Shown one piece after another: positions 7,353 to 15,587 of a DNA stretch of 64,000 nt. Each line of letters opens with the position of its first letter. Position 1 is the stretch's first letter. Origin of the DNA: Tessaracoccus sp. MC1679 (GTDB taxonomy: Bacteria; Actinomycetota; Actinomycetes; Propionibacteriales; Propionibacteriaceae). Location of the stretch: NCBI RefSeq assembly GCF_014164775.1, contig NZ_JACJGB010000009.1:1-64000 (forward strand), written 5' to 3'. The translations under genes and the position numbers were made by a program. Under the pieces are notes generated by a model. The model was not told where the DNA came from. It saw nothing but the letters and a program-made list of their open reading frames with translations, and made no database searches.

Positions 7353-8447
7353 TCAGGTTCGCTGTATCGCATCGGCTGTTGCACCAGCTGCCACTTCCCC
7401 GCTGGCGGGCTGATCCAGCCATCCCTGGGCATGGAGGGCGGTCCACGCCGTCTCGATGTGGTGGGCGGTGAACAGGTCTCGCTTCCGCGGGTTCCAGCGC
7501 CATAGGGCAGCTGTGCAGTCCTCAAGGCCTTGAGCAGCCTCGTGAGTGGCAACCCAGTGGGTGCTTGCCAAAAGCTCCATGCCAAAGGGCGTCGCGAACC
7601 CCGAGCAGAGCTCCATGGTGCGGTCTAGACGCTCCGCAGATTCGGGAGTGGGTTCCGGGGCGACGGCATCAGACCGGAGCCGGATGGGTCGAAACTCGGT
7701 AACGGGGTCTGTGCCATCTCCATAGCCATCGACGTAGTGGCCCTCAAGCTCGACGAGCACGTGGCGCAGGTTGTCGGCGTACGGACCGTAGCGCGCCTTC
7801 GCGAAGCGAAGCTTCAGCGGCTCGCCCGCCTCCTGGAGAAAGTACAGAAGCTTCTGCAACTCCAAGTGGGACGGATCCTCGAGCGCCGAATCCACGTAGC
7901 GCTGCATGCTGCGGAGGAGCACGGCGCGGCCGGGCGTCATCCTGGACCTCGTGCGCCTGTCGGGCATCCGCGCCGCCTCAGGAGCGCCGGAGGGCTCGAA
8001 CAACGTCACGGCCACCGGGCTCTCGGCGAAGGCCTCTTCAATCAGGGGGCGAACGGTCTCCCAGCGCAGGCCACCATTTCCACATCCGAGTGGAGGCAAC
8101 GCCACAGATTCGATCTCGAGCTCCCGCACGACCCGCTGAAGATCACGCAGGCCAGCCTCGATGTACTCCAGCTTGGAGCGGCCTTTCCAGTGCTGCTTGG
8201 TGGGGAAGTTGATGACGTACCGCGGACCGTGAGCCGCGTCCGTCGCCCACACGTGCATCGTTCCAACCGCGAGCTCGCCGGCCTTTGCTGCCCGTGCGTA
8301 GTCCTCGAACATCTCTGGGTAGGCGCGTTTGAACTGCAGGGCGATGCCCTTGCCCATCACGCCGACGGTGTTGACAGTGTTGACCAACGCATCGACCTGC
8401 GCTTCAAGGAGGTTGCCCTCGCCGCGCACAATCACTGCAGTCTCCAT
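7353..8447 (-). CDS. darG: DarG: macro-domain DNA ADP-ribosylglycohydrolase antitoxin
   Basis: Antitoxin of the DarTG system; removes ADP-ribose that DarT puts on thymidine in DNA and also binds DarT. 364 residues. The N-terminal macro domain (about 1-155) shows the family hallmark GNLLEAQVDALVNTVNTVG followed by MGKGIALQFKRAYP, and the catalytic-region Lys stretch NFPTKQHWKGRS. The C-terminal half (about 170-330) carries the LQKLLYFLQEAGEPLKLRF / RYGPYADNL block seen in DarG C-terminal DarT-binding domains (GepA/DUF4065-like). It follows darT by 3 bp, so the toxin and antitoxin are coupled. Full length for the family. Confidence 0.95.
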   Translation of the reverse strand: METAVIVRGEGNLLEAQVDALVNTVNTVGVMGKGIALQFKRAYPEMFEDYARAAKAGELAVGTMHVWATDAAHGPRYVINFPTKQHWKGRSKLEYIEAGLRDLQRVVRELEIESVALPPLGCGNGGLRWETVRPLIEEAFAESPVAVTLFEPSGAPEAARMPDRRTRSRMTPGRAVLLRSMQRYVDSALEDPSHLELQKLLYFLQEAGEPLKLRFAKARYGPYADNLRHVLVELEGHYVDGYGDGTDPVTEFRPIRLRSDAVAPEPTPESAERLDRTMELCSGFATPFGMELLASTHWVATHEAAQGLEDCTAALWRWNPRKRDLFTAHHIETAWTALHAQGWLDQPASGEVAAGATADAIQRT

Positions 8448-8450
8448 GTC

Positions 8451-9089
8451 CTAGAAGTACCAGCCCGGACTGACAGTAACGGGCCAGGGTGTTCCGACAA
8501 GTCTAGTCACCTTGTTGGCGACTGCCTGAGACTTGACCGCAACGGCCTCGATGGCTCCAGGCGCCACGACTTCATACGCGAGGCACTCAGCCATGCGCTT
8601 CTCACGGCGGTCGGGGTATTCGGGCGTGCTGTTCCAATAACGCTCGCCCATGAGCGGCCAGTCGATGTCCAGATCCGCGGCGTGGGATGCGAATGAGGCG
8701 TGCGCCAAGGCCGCGTTGCGGTCTGTCAGAACCAGGGTTGAGCCTGTGTCCCGTAGACGCCCCAACGCCGAGCACAAGTAGACGATCTCGTCACAGCCGT
8801 CAACGTACGTGGGCACGTTCCCCATGTGGATGGCGTACATCATCGGGCTCCGCGGCGCGAAATAGAACAGCACGTAGTCTGCGACCACGCCACCCGGCGG
8901 GATGGGAACCTCCCGGGCGCGTCGCATCGACTTGATGTCCTGGTTGCCGACCTCTTGCTGCAGGACGCGGGTCGCCTGGATGCGTGTGTCGCATTGCAGC
9001 CCGCCGGCCGCGATCGTTGCCAGGTTGTCGATATGCGTGAAGTGGAACACCGGGGTCGCTTCACCTCCCCAGACGCCTGAGTGGATCAT
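8451..9089 (-). CDS. darT: DarT: DNA thymidine ADP-ribosyltransferase toxin
   Basis: Transfers ADP-ribose from NAD to thymidine in single-stranded DNA, blocking replication; DarTG pairs are known to act in anti-phage defence. 212 residues, full length. Family signatures: FHFTHIDNLATIAAGGL near 15-31, IKSMRRAREVP near 52-62 (NAD-binding arginine), the block GGVVADYVLFYFAPRSPMMY near 66-85, and RMAECLAYE near 165-173 holding the likely catalytic Glu168. Its ATG overlaps the hsdS stop by 4 bp and darG follows 3 bp later. The toxin is therefore translated as part of the restriction-modification operon. Confidence 0.95.
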   Translation of the reverse strand: MIHSGVWGGEATPVFHFTHIDNLATIAAGGLQCDTRIQATRVLQQEVGNQDIKSMRRAREVPIPPGGVVADYVLFYFAPRSPMMYAIHMGNVPTYVDGCDEIVYLCSALGRLRDTGSTLVLTDRNAALAHASFASHAADLDIDWPLMGERYWNSTPEYPDRREKRMAECLAYEVVAPGAIEAVAVKSQAVANKVTRLVGTPWPVTVSPGWYF

Positions 9090-10228
9090 TCCCTTGCCCC
9101 CTCCGCGATGCCATTCACGTTGAGCCGCCCGGACATGAGCTCTGGGAGGAGGGCGTCACGGGTCGCGGCGAGGTGCCGTGATTCAGCGACGGCGGCCGCG
9201 GCTCGGGCATTGAGTGACTCGATCTGGCGAGAGACTCTCGCTGCCTCCGATCGGCCAGGCCAAGGCACTTGGACCTCTGCAAGATCGCCCCAGCTGGCCC
9301 TGGGCATCCTGGTACCCGTGGAACTCGCAGTAACGGCCGCAACCACATCGTCACTTGCCAGCGCAGCCCACATCCACCCCCGCAGTTCTTCATCGATCGC
9401 ACGCACGACAAGGATGTCCGTCGAACAGACGCCTGCATGCTGAGCCACGACCACCTTGTGGAAGTAGGGACGCAGCTTGCCAAACAGCAGGTCTCCTTCC
9501 TCGAACACTGACTTCTGGCTGATGACTTCCGAAGACAGCCCGGAGTCCTGCGCCCACAGCCGACGCCTTGGGAGGTGTTCGAGGCCGAGATATGGAACCA
9601 CGGGACCGCCACCGTTGGACTTCAAGGAGACCAAGCTCGCTACGTCACCAACACGAACGGTCTCGCCTTGCGTGCTGCGCTCAACCACGGTCCTCACGAG
9701 CGAGTCCAGAGCTGTGACCAGCCGCTCGTTGGCGGCGATCTTGTCGTCCAGCGCTCCCAGGACGTCGGCGATGGCGGTTTGGGTGGCGAGGTCCGGTAAC
9801 TCCACTTCGAAGTCGCGTACGTCCGCGACGTTGAGGTGCGCGACCGTGGACCCAGCCGCCAGATCGTTCAAGCGTCCCTGTGTGGATGGCATCGCAAGGT
9901 AGTAGAAGAGGAATCGCGACTCGCACATCGCGGCGTTGGGCCGCAGAAGCACCGTGCGCTGTCCCGGGGCGACATTCTCCTCTCGCGGGATAGAGACCAC
10001 CGGTCCGACAGGCGCCTCCCTTGCCAGGAGCAGATCCCCGTGCTGAGGCTGTAGTCGGCGAGTCCAGGCGCGGAAGGTCTCGTAGCCGATTCGACGCGCT
10101 TGTGAATAGTCGATGACGTTCTGGCGCATAGCTGGGGTTCCGACTGCGAAGAACTTTCCCGTTGGATCGGTGGGGGCAGTCTTGTGCTCGCAGTCAACGA
10201 CTGCATCACAAACGTCCGCGAGCTTCAC
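9086..10228 (-). CDS. hsdS: Type I restriction-modification specificity subunit HsdS
   Basis: DNA-recognition subunit that sets the target sequence for both methylation and restriction. 380 residues with the standard two target-recognition domains, each followed by a conserved coiled helix. TRD1 spans about 1-140 and ends in LPDLATQTAIADVLGALDDKIAANERLVTALDSLV. TRD2 spans about 190-310 and ends in a second, less typical helix (SRQIESLNARAAAAVAESRHLAATRDALLPELMSGRL). The start overlaps the hsdM stop by 4 bp (ATGA) and the stop overlaps darT by 4 bp. No frameshift is seen. Confidence 0.95.
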   Translation of the reverse strand: MKLADVCDAVVDCEHKTAPTDPTGKFFAVGTPAMRQNVIDYSQARRIGYETFRAWTRRLQPQHGDLLLAREAPVGPVVSIPREENVAPGQRTVLLRPNAAMCESRFLFYYLAMPSTQGRLNDLAAGSTVAHLNVADVRDFEVELPDLATQTAIADVLGALDDKIAANERLVTALDSLVRTVVERSTQGETVRVGDVASLVSLKSNGGGPVVPYLGLEHLPRRRLWAQDSGLSSEVISQKSVFEEGDLLFGKLRPYFHKVVVAQHAGVCSTDILVVRAIDEELRGWMWAALASDDVVAAVTASSTGTRMPRASWGDLAEVQVPWPGRSEAARVSRQIESLNARAAAAVAESRHLAATRDALLPELMSGRLNVNGIAEGARE

Positions 10229-11805
10229 GACAGGCGTCCCAACTGCTCGCGGACGACGGCATCGAGGCGGGCCGACTCGTCCATCGCCTCGAACAGCTCC
10301 TTGGTCAGCCGGTCGATCTTCTCGTCGAGGGGTTCGCCGTCGGCCTCGACCGCCGCGGTGCCGACGTAGCGGCCCGGAGTCAGGGCGTAGCCCGCGGCCT
10401 TGATCTCCGCCGTCGGGACGGACCGGCAGAAGCCGGGCACGTCGTCGTACTCGCCCTCGATGCCGCGCCAGGCGGCGAAGGTGCCCGCGATCCTGGCGAT
10501 GTCGTCGTCGCTCAGGGCACGCTCGGCGCGGTCGACCATGTGGCCGAGGTTGCGGGCGTCGATGAACAGCGTCTGGCCGCGGCGGTCAGTGAGGGCGTCG
10601 GGGGTGGGGCCCTTGTTCTTGGCGAGGAACCACACGCACACGGGGATGCCGGTGGAGCGGAACAGCTGGGTGGGCAGTGCCACCATGCAGCTCACCACGT
10701 CCGCCTCGACCATCTCGGCGCGGATCTGGCCCTCGCCGCCGCTGTTGGACGACATCGAGCCGTTGGCCATCACCACTCCCGCCTGGCCATCCGCAGTGAG
10801 CTTGCTGAGGATGTGCTGCAACCAGGCGTAGTTGGCGTTCCCGGCCGGGGGGACGCCGTAGGCCCAGCGGGCGTCGTCCTCGCGGCGGGCCCAGTCCTTG
10901 ATGTTGAACGGCGGATTGGCCATGACCACGTCGGCCTTGAGGTCCGGGTGGAGGTCGCGGGCGAAGGTGTCGCCCCAGGTGGGGCCCAGGTTGCCCAGGA
11001 TGCCGTGGATGGCCAGGTTCATCTTCGCCATCCGCCAGGTGCGCTCGTTGAGCTCCTGCCCGTAGACGGAGATGCTGCCCGGCGAGCGGTGGTGCGATTC
11101 GAGAAACTTCTCCGCCTGCACGAACATGCCCCCCGACCCGCAGCAGGGGTCGTAGACGCGGCCCGACGTCGGCCGTAGCACCTCGACGAGCACCCGCACC
11201 ACGCCGGCGGGGGTGTAGAACTCGCCGCCGCGCTTGCCCTCGGCGCGGGCGAACTTCTCCAGGAAGTACTCGTAGACCTCGCCCAGGAGGTCGCGGGCCT
11301 TGGTGGCGCCGGCGCCGGTGAAGCGGGCGCCGTTGAGCAGGTCGATCAGCTCCGACAGGCGGCGCATGTCCACGCTGGACCGGTTGAACACCATGGGCAG
11401 CGTGCCCGCTAGCGACTTGTTCTCCTCCATGAGGCGGCGCATGGCGTCGTCGACAAGCTCGCCGGTGGACTTGTCCGGCGTGCCCTTGGCGTGCGCGGCG
11501 AGGTAGGACCACCGGGCCTCCTGCGGCACCCAGAACACCTGCGAGCCGGTGTACTCGTCGCGGTCCTCCAGCGTCTCGGCGACGGTGGCCTCGTCGTAGC
11601 CCTCGATGATGAGTTCCTCGCGGATCTGCTCGCGGCGCTCCTCGAACGCGTCGGAGACGTACTTGAGGAACACCAGCCCCAGCACGATGTCCTTGTACTG
11701 GCTGGCGTCCAGCGAGCCGCGCAGCTTGTCAGCCGACTTCCACAGCAGGTCTTTGAGCTCCTTCGCGGTGCTGGGCGCGGCGGGGGAGGCGGGTGTTCTG
11801 GCCAT
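10225..11805 (-). CDS. hsdM: Type I restriction-modification methyltransferase HsdM (N6-adenine)
   Basis: Methylates adenine at the HsdS-defined target using S-adenosylmethionine. 526 residues. The N-terminal helical domain includes SQYKDIVLGLVFLKYVSDAF near 35-54. The catalytic domain has GEFYTPAGVVRVLVE near 194-209, the SAM-binding DPCCGSGGM motif at 219-227 and the catalytic NPPF at 297-300. The family's usual length and motif order are kept, so it should be active. It starts 2 bp after the stop of the degenerate methylase-like gene and overlaps hsdS by 4 bp. Confidence 0.97.
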   Translation of the reverse strand: MARTPASPAAPSTAKELKDLLWKSADKLRGSLDASQYKDIVLGLVFLKYVSDAFEERREQIREELIIEGYDEATVAETLEDRDEYTGSQVFWVPQEARWSYLAAHAKGTPDKSTGELVDDAMRRLMEENKSLAGTLPMVFNRSSVDMRRLSELIDLLNGARFTGAGATKARDLLGEVYEYFLEKFARAEGKRGGEFYTPAGVVRVLVEVLRPTSGRVYDPCCGSGGMFVQAEKFLESHHRSPGSISVYGQELNERTWRMAKMNLAIHGILGNLGPTWGDTFARDLHPDLKADVVMANPPFNIKDWARREDDARWAYGVPPAGNANYAWLQHILSKLTADGQAGVVMANGSMSSNSGGEGQIRAEMVEADVVSCMVALPTQLFRSTGIPVCVWFLAKNKGPTPDALTDRRGQTLFIDARNLGHMVDRAERALSDDDIARIAGTFAAWRGIEGEYDDVPGFCRSVPTAEIKAAGYALTPGRYVGTAAVEADGEPLDEKIDRLTKELFEAMDESARLDAVVREQLGRLS

Positions 11806-11807
11806 GG

Positions 11808-13670
11808 TCAGCGGGTCTCCAGGGTGAGGGTGGTGGTCTCGCAGGCGTCGAGGAGCGAGTCCTCGAACGAGTTGAGGGCGTCGAGCTGGGCTGTGAGCTC
11901 GGCCCGACGCTGCCCAATCCTGTCAGCCGCCGCGGACAGTGCGGCGCGCTGGGCGGGATCGAGCGGGGTGAGTCGCCACTGTGGCGGTCTGGTGCCGCGC
12001 GCCGCGGTGGCGACGGCGCGGGCCAGCTGCTGGGCGGTCACGGGCGCGTCAGTGGTGAGGCGCAACGCCCGGGCGGGGGCGGCGACGAGCGAGCCACCGT
12101 CGAGGTCAAGGACGGCGGTCGGGCCCGGGCCGAGGATCACGTCGCCCGGCTGCGTCAGCCACGTGCGCGGGCGGCCGAGGGCGGCCAACCGGTCCACGCG
12201 GACGGTCCGGGCGAGGCGGCCGCCGTCGGCGGTCCAGACGGTGAGGTCGCCTTCGCCTAGCTGATCGGGCGAGATCCGGGAGCCGGCGAGAAGCCTGAGC
12301 CAGCCGTCATCGAGGCCTGTCTGGGCGGTGATCTCGGACCGGGTCCTCCGGGCGCCGGAGCTGCGTGGGAGCGGGAGCGTGCCCAACCCCACCGCCTCGG
12401 CCTTGGCCTCCAACTCCGCGGGCGTCGGGGCCTGCGCGCGCCGTCCTGTTGGCGCCTGGGAGATGGCGACAAGGGAGCCGCGGCGAGCGAGGAGGTGCCG
12501 GGTGAGGGCTGGGCGCAGCACCCGCCACGCGCGGTGCTGCTGGGCGGGAAGGTCCTGCGCGGCGACCGTCAGGTCCACCACAAGGTCGGCGGTCACCTGC
12601 GGCAGGTCCACGCCGGTGAGGTCCGCGACGAAGGTGCGGTGCTGCTCGAACGGCAGCTCGTCGCGCTCCGCCACCAGCCAGAGCGCCAGCGCCTCGCGCG
12701 GGTGGGCCGGGCGGCATCCCGCCGGCAGCTTGACGACGGCGCGGAGCACGCCGTCGCGGAGGAGTGCGTCGCGGGCGACAAGATCCCCTGCGGGATCGGC
12801 GAGCAGCCTGGCGGGGCCGAGCACCAGCCGGACCTGGCGGTCGTCGCCGAGCGCGGCGCGCGCGAACAGCTCCGAAGGGTCTGCATCGAGGGCTGCGTCG
12901 ACGGCGACGGCCCAGCCGCGCTCGTCGGGCACCGCCAGCGCGTCCCACTCCCCCACCTGCAGGACCCGCCGGGAGTGGCGGCCCACCGGCGACTCGTCGA
13001 TCCGGATCCCCACCGGCGCGGGCCACTCCGGGGGGAGGTGCTGCAGCCAGGAGAAGCCGGTGCCGGCCGAATCGAGCAGAGAGGGTTGCGGGGAGAGGTC
13101 CGCGAGCCCCACGGCGGCCCGGGCCACCAGTCCTGCAGCCGCGTCAGACAGCCCTGCGGCGGCGAAGGGCGGGAGGTGGCGGACGAGGCAGTCGTCGGCG
13201 AGCCACCGCATAGCGTCGGCCGCCCCGAAGCGTTCGTCGAGGAAGGCGTCTACCGCTGCAGCCGTCTCAGTCAGGCCGTCGCCGAGGGCCAGGACCTCAC
13301 TGCCGAAGCAGTGGAGCCTGTCCCACGCGTCGAGTCCGCCGAGAGCGGCGCCTCTGTGAGCGGCGAGATCGTCGACGAGCTCCTCGCCATACGCCGCGCG
13401 GAACGCGAGCACGGCGGACAGGTCCATCGCCCGCGCCACGTCCGTGCGCGCCTCGACGAGCATGCCGAGCAGCGGCAGCGCACGCTCAGGCTGCGGGTTG
13501 TTCCCGCGCCCGTGCTCCGTCAGCCAGCCGACGACCCGCTCCGCGTCGAACAGCCCTGCGCTGTCAGGCTCAGGGAAGGCGTCGGCCCCTGCGTAGCGCT
13601 TGCGCCACATGGAGACGACGGGGCGGCGGACGCGCGCGATCATCGACACGTCGGTAGCTGTGATGAGCAT
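11808..13670 (-). CDS. HTH / degenerate N6-methylase-like protein heading the hsdM-hsdS-darTG operon
   Basis: 620-residue protein. The ATG at 13670 has GGGAGGG 6-7 bases upstream; an earlier in-frame start is unlikely. The N-terminal 60 residues (ATDVSMIARVRRPVVSMWRKRYAGADAFPEPD...LFDAERVVGWL) form a MerR/excisionase-like helix-turn-helix as found in actinobacterial HTH-N6-methylases. The middle keeps remnants such as VLRAVVKLPAGCRPAHPREALALWLVAE, but neither a SAM-binding DPxxGxG nor an NPP(Y/F) motif is present. The C-terminus (LTTDAPVTAQQLARAV... RIGQRRAELTAQLDALNSFEDSLLD) looks like one half of an HsdS conserved region. It is probably a catalytically dead regulatory or accessory subunit. 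It ends 2 bp before hsdM. Confidence 0.75.
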   Translation of the reverse strand: MLITATDVSMIARVRRPVVSMWRKRYAGADAFPEPDSAGLFDAERVVGWLTEHGRGNNPQPERALPLLGMLVEARTDVARAMDLSAVLAFRAAYGEELVDDLAAHRGAALGGLDAWDRLHCFGSEVLALGDGLTETAAAVDAFLDERFGAADAMRWLADDCLVRHLPPFAAAGLSDAAAGLVARAAVGLADLSPQPSLLDSAGTGFSWLQHLPPEWPAPVGIRIDESPVGRHSRRVLQVGEWDALAVPDERGWAVAVDAALDADPSELFARAALGDDRQVRLVLGPARLLADPAGDLVARDALLRDGVLRAVVKLPAGCRPAHPREALALWLVAERDELPFEQHRTFVADLTGVDLPQVTADLVVDLTVAAQDLPAQQHRAWRVLRPALTRHLLARRGSLVAISQAPTGRRAQAPTPAELEAKAEAVGLGTLPLPRSSGARRTRSEITAQTGLDDGWLRLLAGSRISPDQLGEGDLTVWTADGGRLARTVRVDRLAALGRPRTWLTQPGDVILGPGPTAVLDLDGGSLVAAPARALRLTTDAPVTAQQLARAVATAARGTRPPQWRLTPLDPAQRAALSAAADRIGQRRAELTAQLDALNSFEDSLLDACETTTLTLETR

Positions 13671-13813
13671 GGCGCCCTCCCCTCGGCGATCACAGTAGCC
13701 GAGCATCGCCACTTGGGGTCTTACTCGGCGATAATCCCCCTTATCGCATGCTGTGGCGACATGAGAAGCAAGCCTTGGGATCGTGGATCCATCGTCGACC
13801 CCAAGGAGACACC

Positions 13814-14653
13814 GTGACCACCACGCCACAGTGGCAACAACAGCCCAGCGCACCCATGCCCACCCCTCCGCCGCTCACCAGGCCGTGGTACCGCAAGAAG
13901 CGCGTACTGATCCCTGCGGGCCTCCTGGTGCTGGCCGGTATCGGCGGCGCCTTCTCGGATCCGGCCGAGACTGCGGCACCCGTGGCCGCCCCCGCCTCCA
14001 GCTCCGCCCCTGCAACGAGTCCGTCGAGTCCTGCTGCATCACCCGCCGCCAGCAGCGCCCCGTCGAGCACCGCCGCCACACAGCCGGAGGAATCCCCGGC
14101 GCCAGAAGCCGACCCCTACGCCGAGCGCTTCGGCGCCTTCGCCACCATCACGCAGAGCGGCACCGGGGACTCCGTGATTCAGCTGCCGGCCGAAGCCGAG
14201 GCCGCTCTGGTCACCGCCACCCACAAAGGCAGCGCCAACTTCGTCCTCCAGACGCTTGACGGCTCGAACCAGCTCGATGACCTGCTCGTCAACGAGATCG
14301 GCACCTACTCCGGCACCGTCTCCTACGGGCTCATGGGTGGCGAGCCCACCATGCTGCAGATCACGGCGGACGGTTCCTGGACGGTCCAGATCGATCCCGT
14401 CACCGCTGCTCCCGTGGCACCGGCACAACTCAGCGGGGCCGGCGACGCCGTGTTCAAGTACGAGGGTGGGGCGGCGGTCGCGGCCGTCACCCACGACGGC
14501 GGTGCAAACTTCGTCCTCCAGCAGTCCGACGGCACCTGGCCCAGCCTGCTGATCAACGAGATCGGCGCCTACGAGGGCAGCGTCCCCTTGATGGCCGGCC
14601 CGTCTCTGCTGCTCGTCAAGGCCGACGGCGCCTGGACCATCGCCACCTCCTGA
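13814..14653 (+). CDS. Membrane-anchored surface protein with two tandem beta-rich repeats
   Basis: 279 residues, GTG start behind AAGGAG. A Pro/Gln-rich cytoplasmic N-terminus is followed by one membrane helix (RVLIPAGLLVLAGIGGAF, about 35-52), a Ser/Ala/Pro linker to about residue 105, and two homologous repeats of about 75-80 residues. Repeat 1 runs from SGTGDSVIQLPAEAEAAL to DGSWTVQIDP and repeat 2 from SGAGDAVFKYEGGAAVAAV to DGAWTIATS; both contain a (G/S)ANFVLQ strand and an L(L/I)NEIGxY strand. It should face the outside. I do not recognise a named domain. It is divergent from the operon at 13670, and the 143-bp gap must hold both promoters. Confidence 0.8.
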   Translation: MTTTPQWQQQPSAPMPTPPPLTRPWYRKKRVLIPAGLLVLAGIGGAFSDPAETAAPVAAPASSSAPATSPSSPAASPAASSAPSSTAATQPEESPAPEADPYAERFGAFATITQSGTGDSVIQLPAEAEAALVTATHKGSANFVLQTLDGSNQLDDLLVNEIGTYSGTVSYGLMGGEPTMLQITADGSWTVQIDPVTAAPVAPAQLSGAGDAVFKYEGGAAVAAVTHDGGANFVLQQSDGTWPSLLINEIGAYEGSVPLMAGPSLLLVKADGAWTIATS

Positions 14654-14888
14654 AGCGGGGCCTGCGGTCCGTCACGCCTCGTGCAGATGTGCGGCCCAAG
14701 ACGGGCGGTGAGGCACGCCAACCCCACGAGCAGCCGCCGGCGAGCCTGGTGAATTGGGGGGCACCCGGCTCGTCGGCGGCCCTGGGGCGGGTCCCAGCCC
14801 CGGGCGCCGGCTGGCTCACCCAGCTGAGAGGGGTCGCCGCCCCCATCCCGAAGCGACGAGTCTTAGAGGGACTCAAGGGACGTTCGTT

Positions 14889-15090
14889 GTCAGCCTACGT
14901 TTCATAGGCTTCGAGGCCGCTGCGCGGCACCTCAGCCAGCGGGAGAGAGCTGCGCGGCACCTCAGTGTCCGGGGCCGGGCGGCCCCCGTGGAGCGGGAAA
15001 GAGCGTTCTTTCAAGTCAGCCAGCGGGAGAGAGCTGCGCGGCACCTCAGCCACCGGGAGAGGCCGCTCGTCTCAAGCGCTCAGCCAGCAG
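14889..15090 (+). repeat. Family A dispersed repeat cluster
   Basis: Contains several copies of GCTGCGCGGCACCTCAGCCA with the upstream element CATAGGCTTCGAGGCC. Related copies occur at 15438-15587, 33013-33106 and 55780-55960. The whole gap 14654-15587 (934 bp) has no supported gene; the open frames there are translations of these repeats. Outside the repeats it is plain GC-rich DNA. Confidence 0.7.
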
Positions 15091-15227
15091 AAGAGCCGTC
15101 CCAGGACTCAGCCCCGGCGGGGCCAGGAATACGGAGGCGTCGTGGTCCGCTGGGAGCGGATCGACGGGGGCGGCGCGGCGCAGTGATGCCCAACCCGACG
15201 ATCACCCAGCTGGCGTCCCGCCTGGAC

Positions 15228-15415
15228 TGACCCGCACCAGGGGCCGTCCCGGCGAACCGCGCCCGAAGCCAACCACGCCACACGGAGACCAGTGCGTGGA
15301 GACGGGAGACGAGGCCCGGGCGGCCTCACCACCCGGCCACCGCGAAGACTGAACCCCCAAGGCAGACCACGCACAACGGCCGCCCGGGCGTCGACTCACG
15401 GGTCCGCGCACCGGC
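15228..15415 (+). repeat. Family C repeat, copy 1 (about 190 bp, foldable)
   Basis: Matches the reverse complement of 45770-45990 over nearly its full length, about 70-75 percent by eye, with the core GACGAGGCCCGGGCGGCCTC best conserved. It contains a perfect 12-bp inverted repeat GCCCGGGCGGCC / GGCCGCCCGGGC, so it can form a long hairpin. No open frame is shared by the two copies, so it is a non-coding mobile or structural element. Confidence 0.65.
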
Positions 15416-15437
15416 TGAGCGGGTCCCCATCCGCTGG

Positions 15438-15587
15438 TCAGCCTGCGTTTCATAGGCTTCGAGGCCGCTGCGCGGCACCTCAGCCAGCGGGAGAGAGCTG
15501 CGCGGCACTCAGCCAACGGGACAGCCTGCGGGCGGCTCAGCCAGCGGGAATGGGCTGCGCGGCACCTCAGCCAACGAGAATGACGCC
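15438..15587 (+). repeat. Family A dispersed repeat cluster next to nadE
   Basis: Four tandem, imperfect units ending in GCGGCACCTCAGCCAACG-like sequence. The 5' part (CGTTTCATAGGCTTCGAGGCCGC) is nearly identical to 14889-14930. The last unit abuts the nadE stop codon. Confidence 0.7.
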
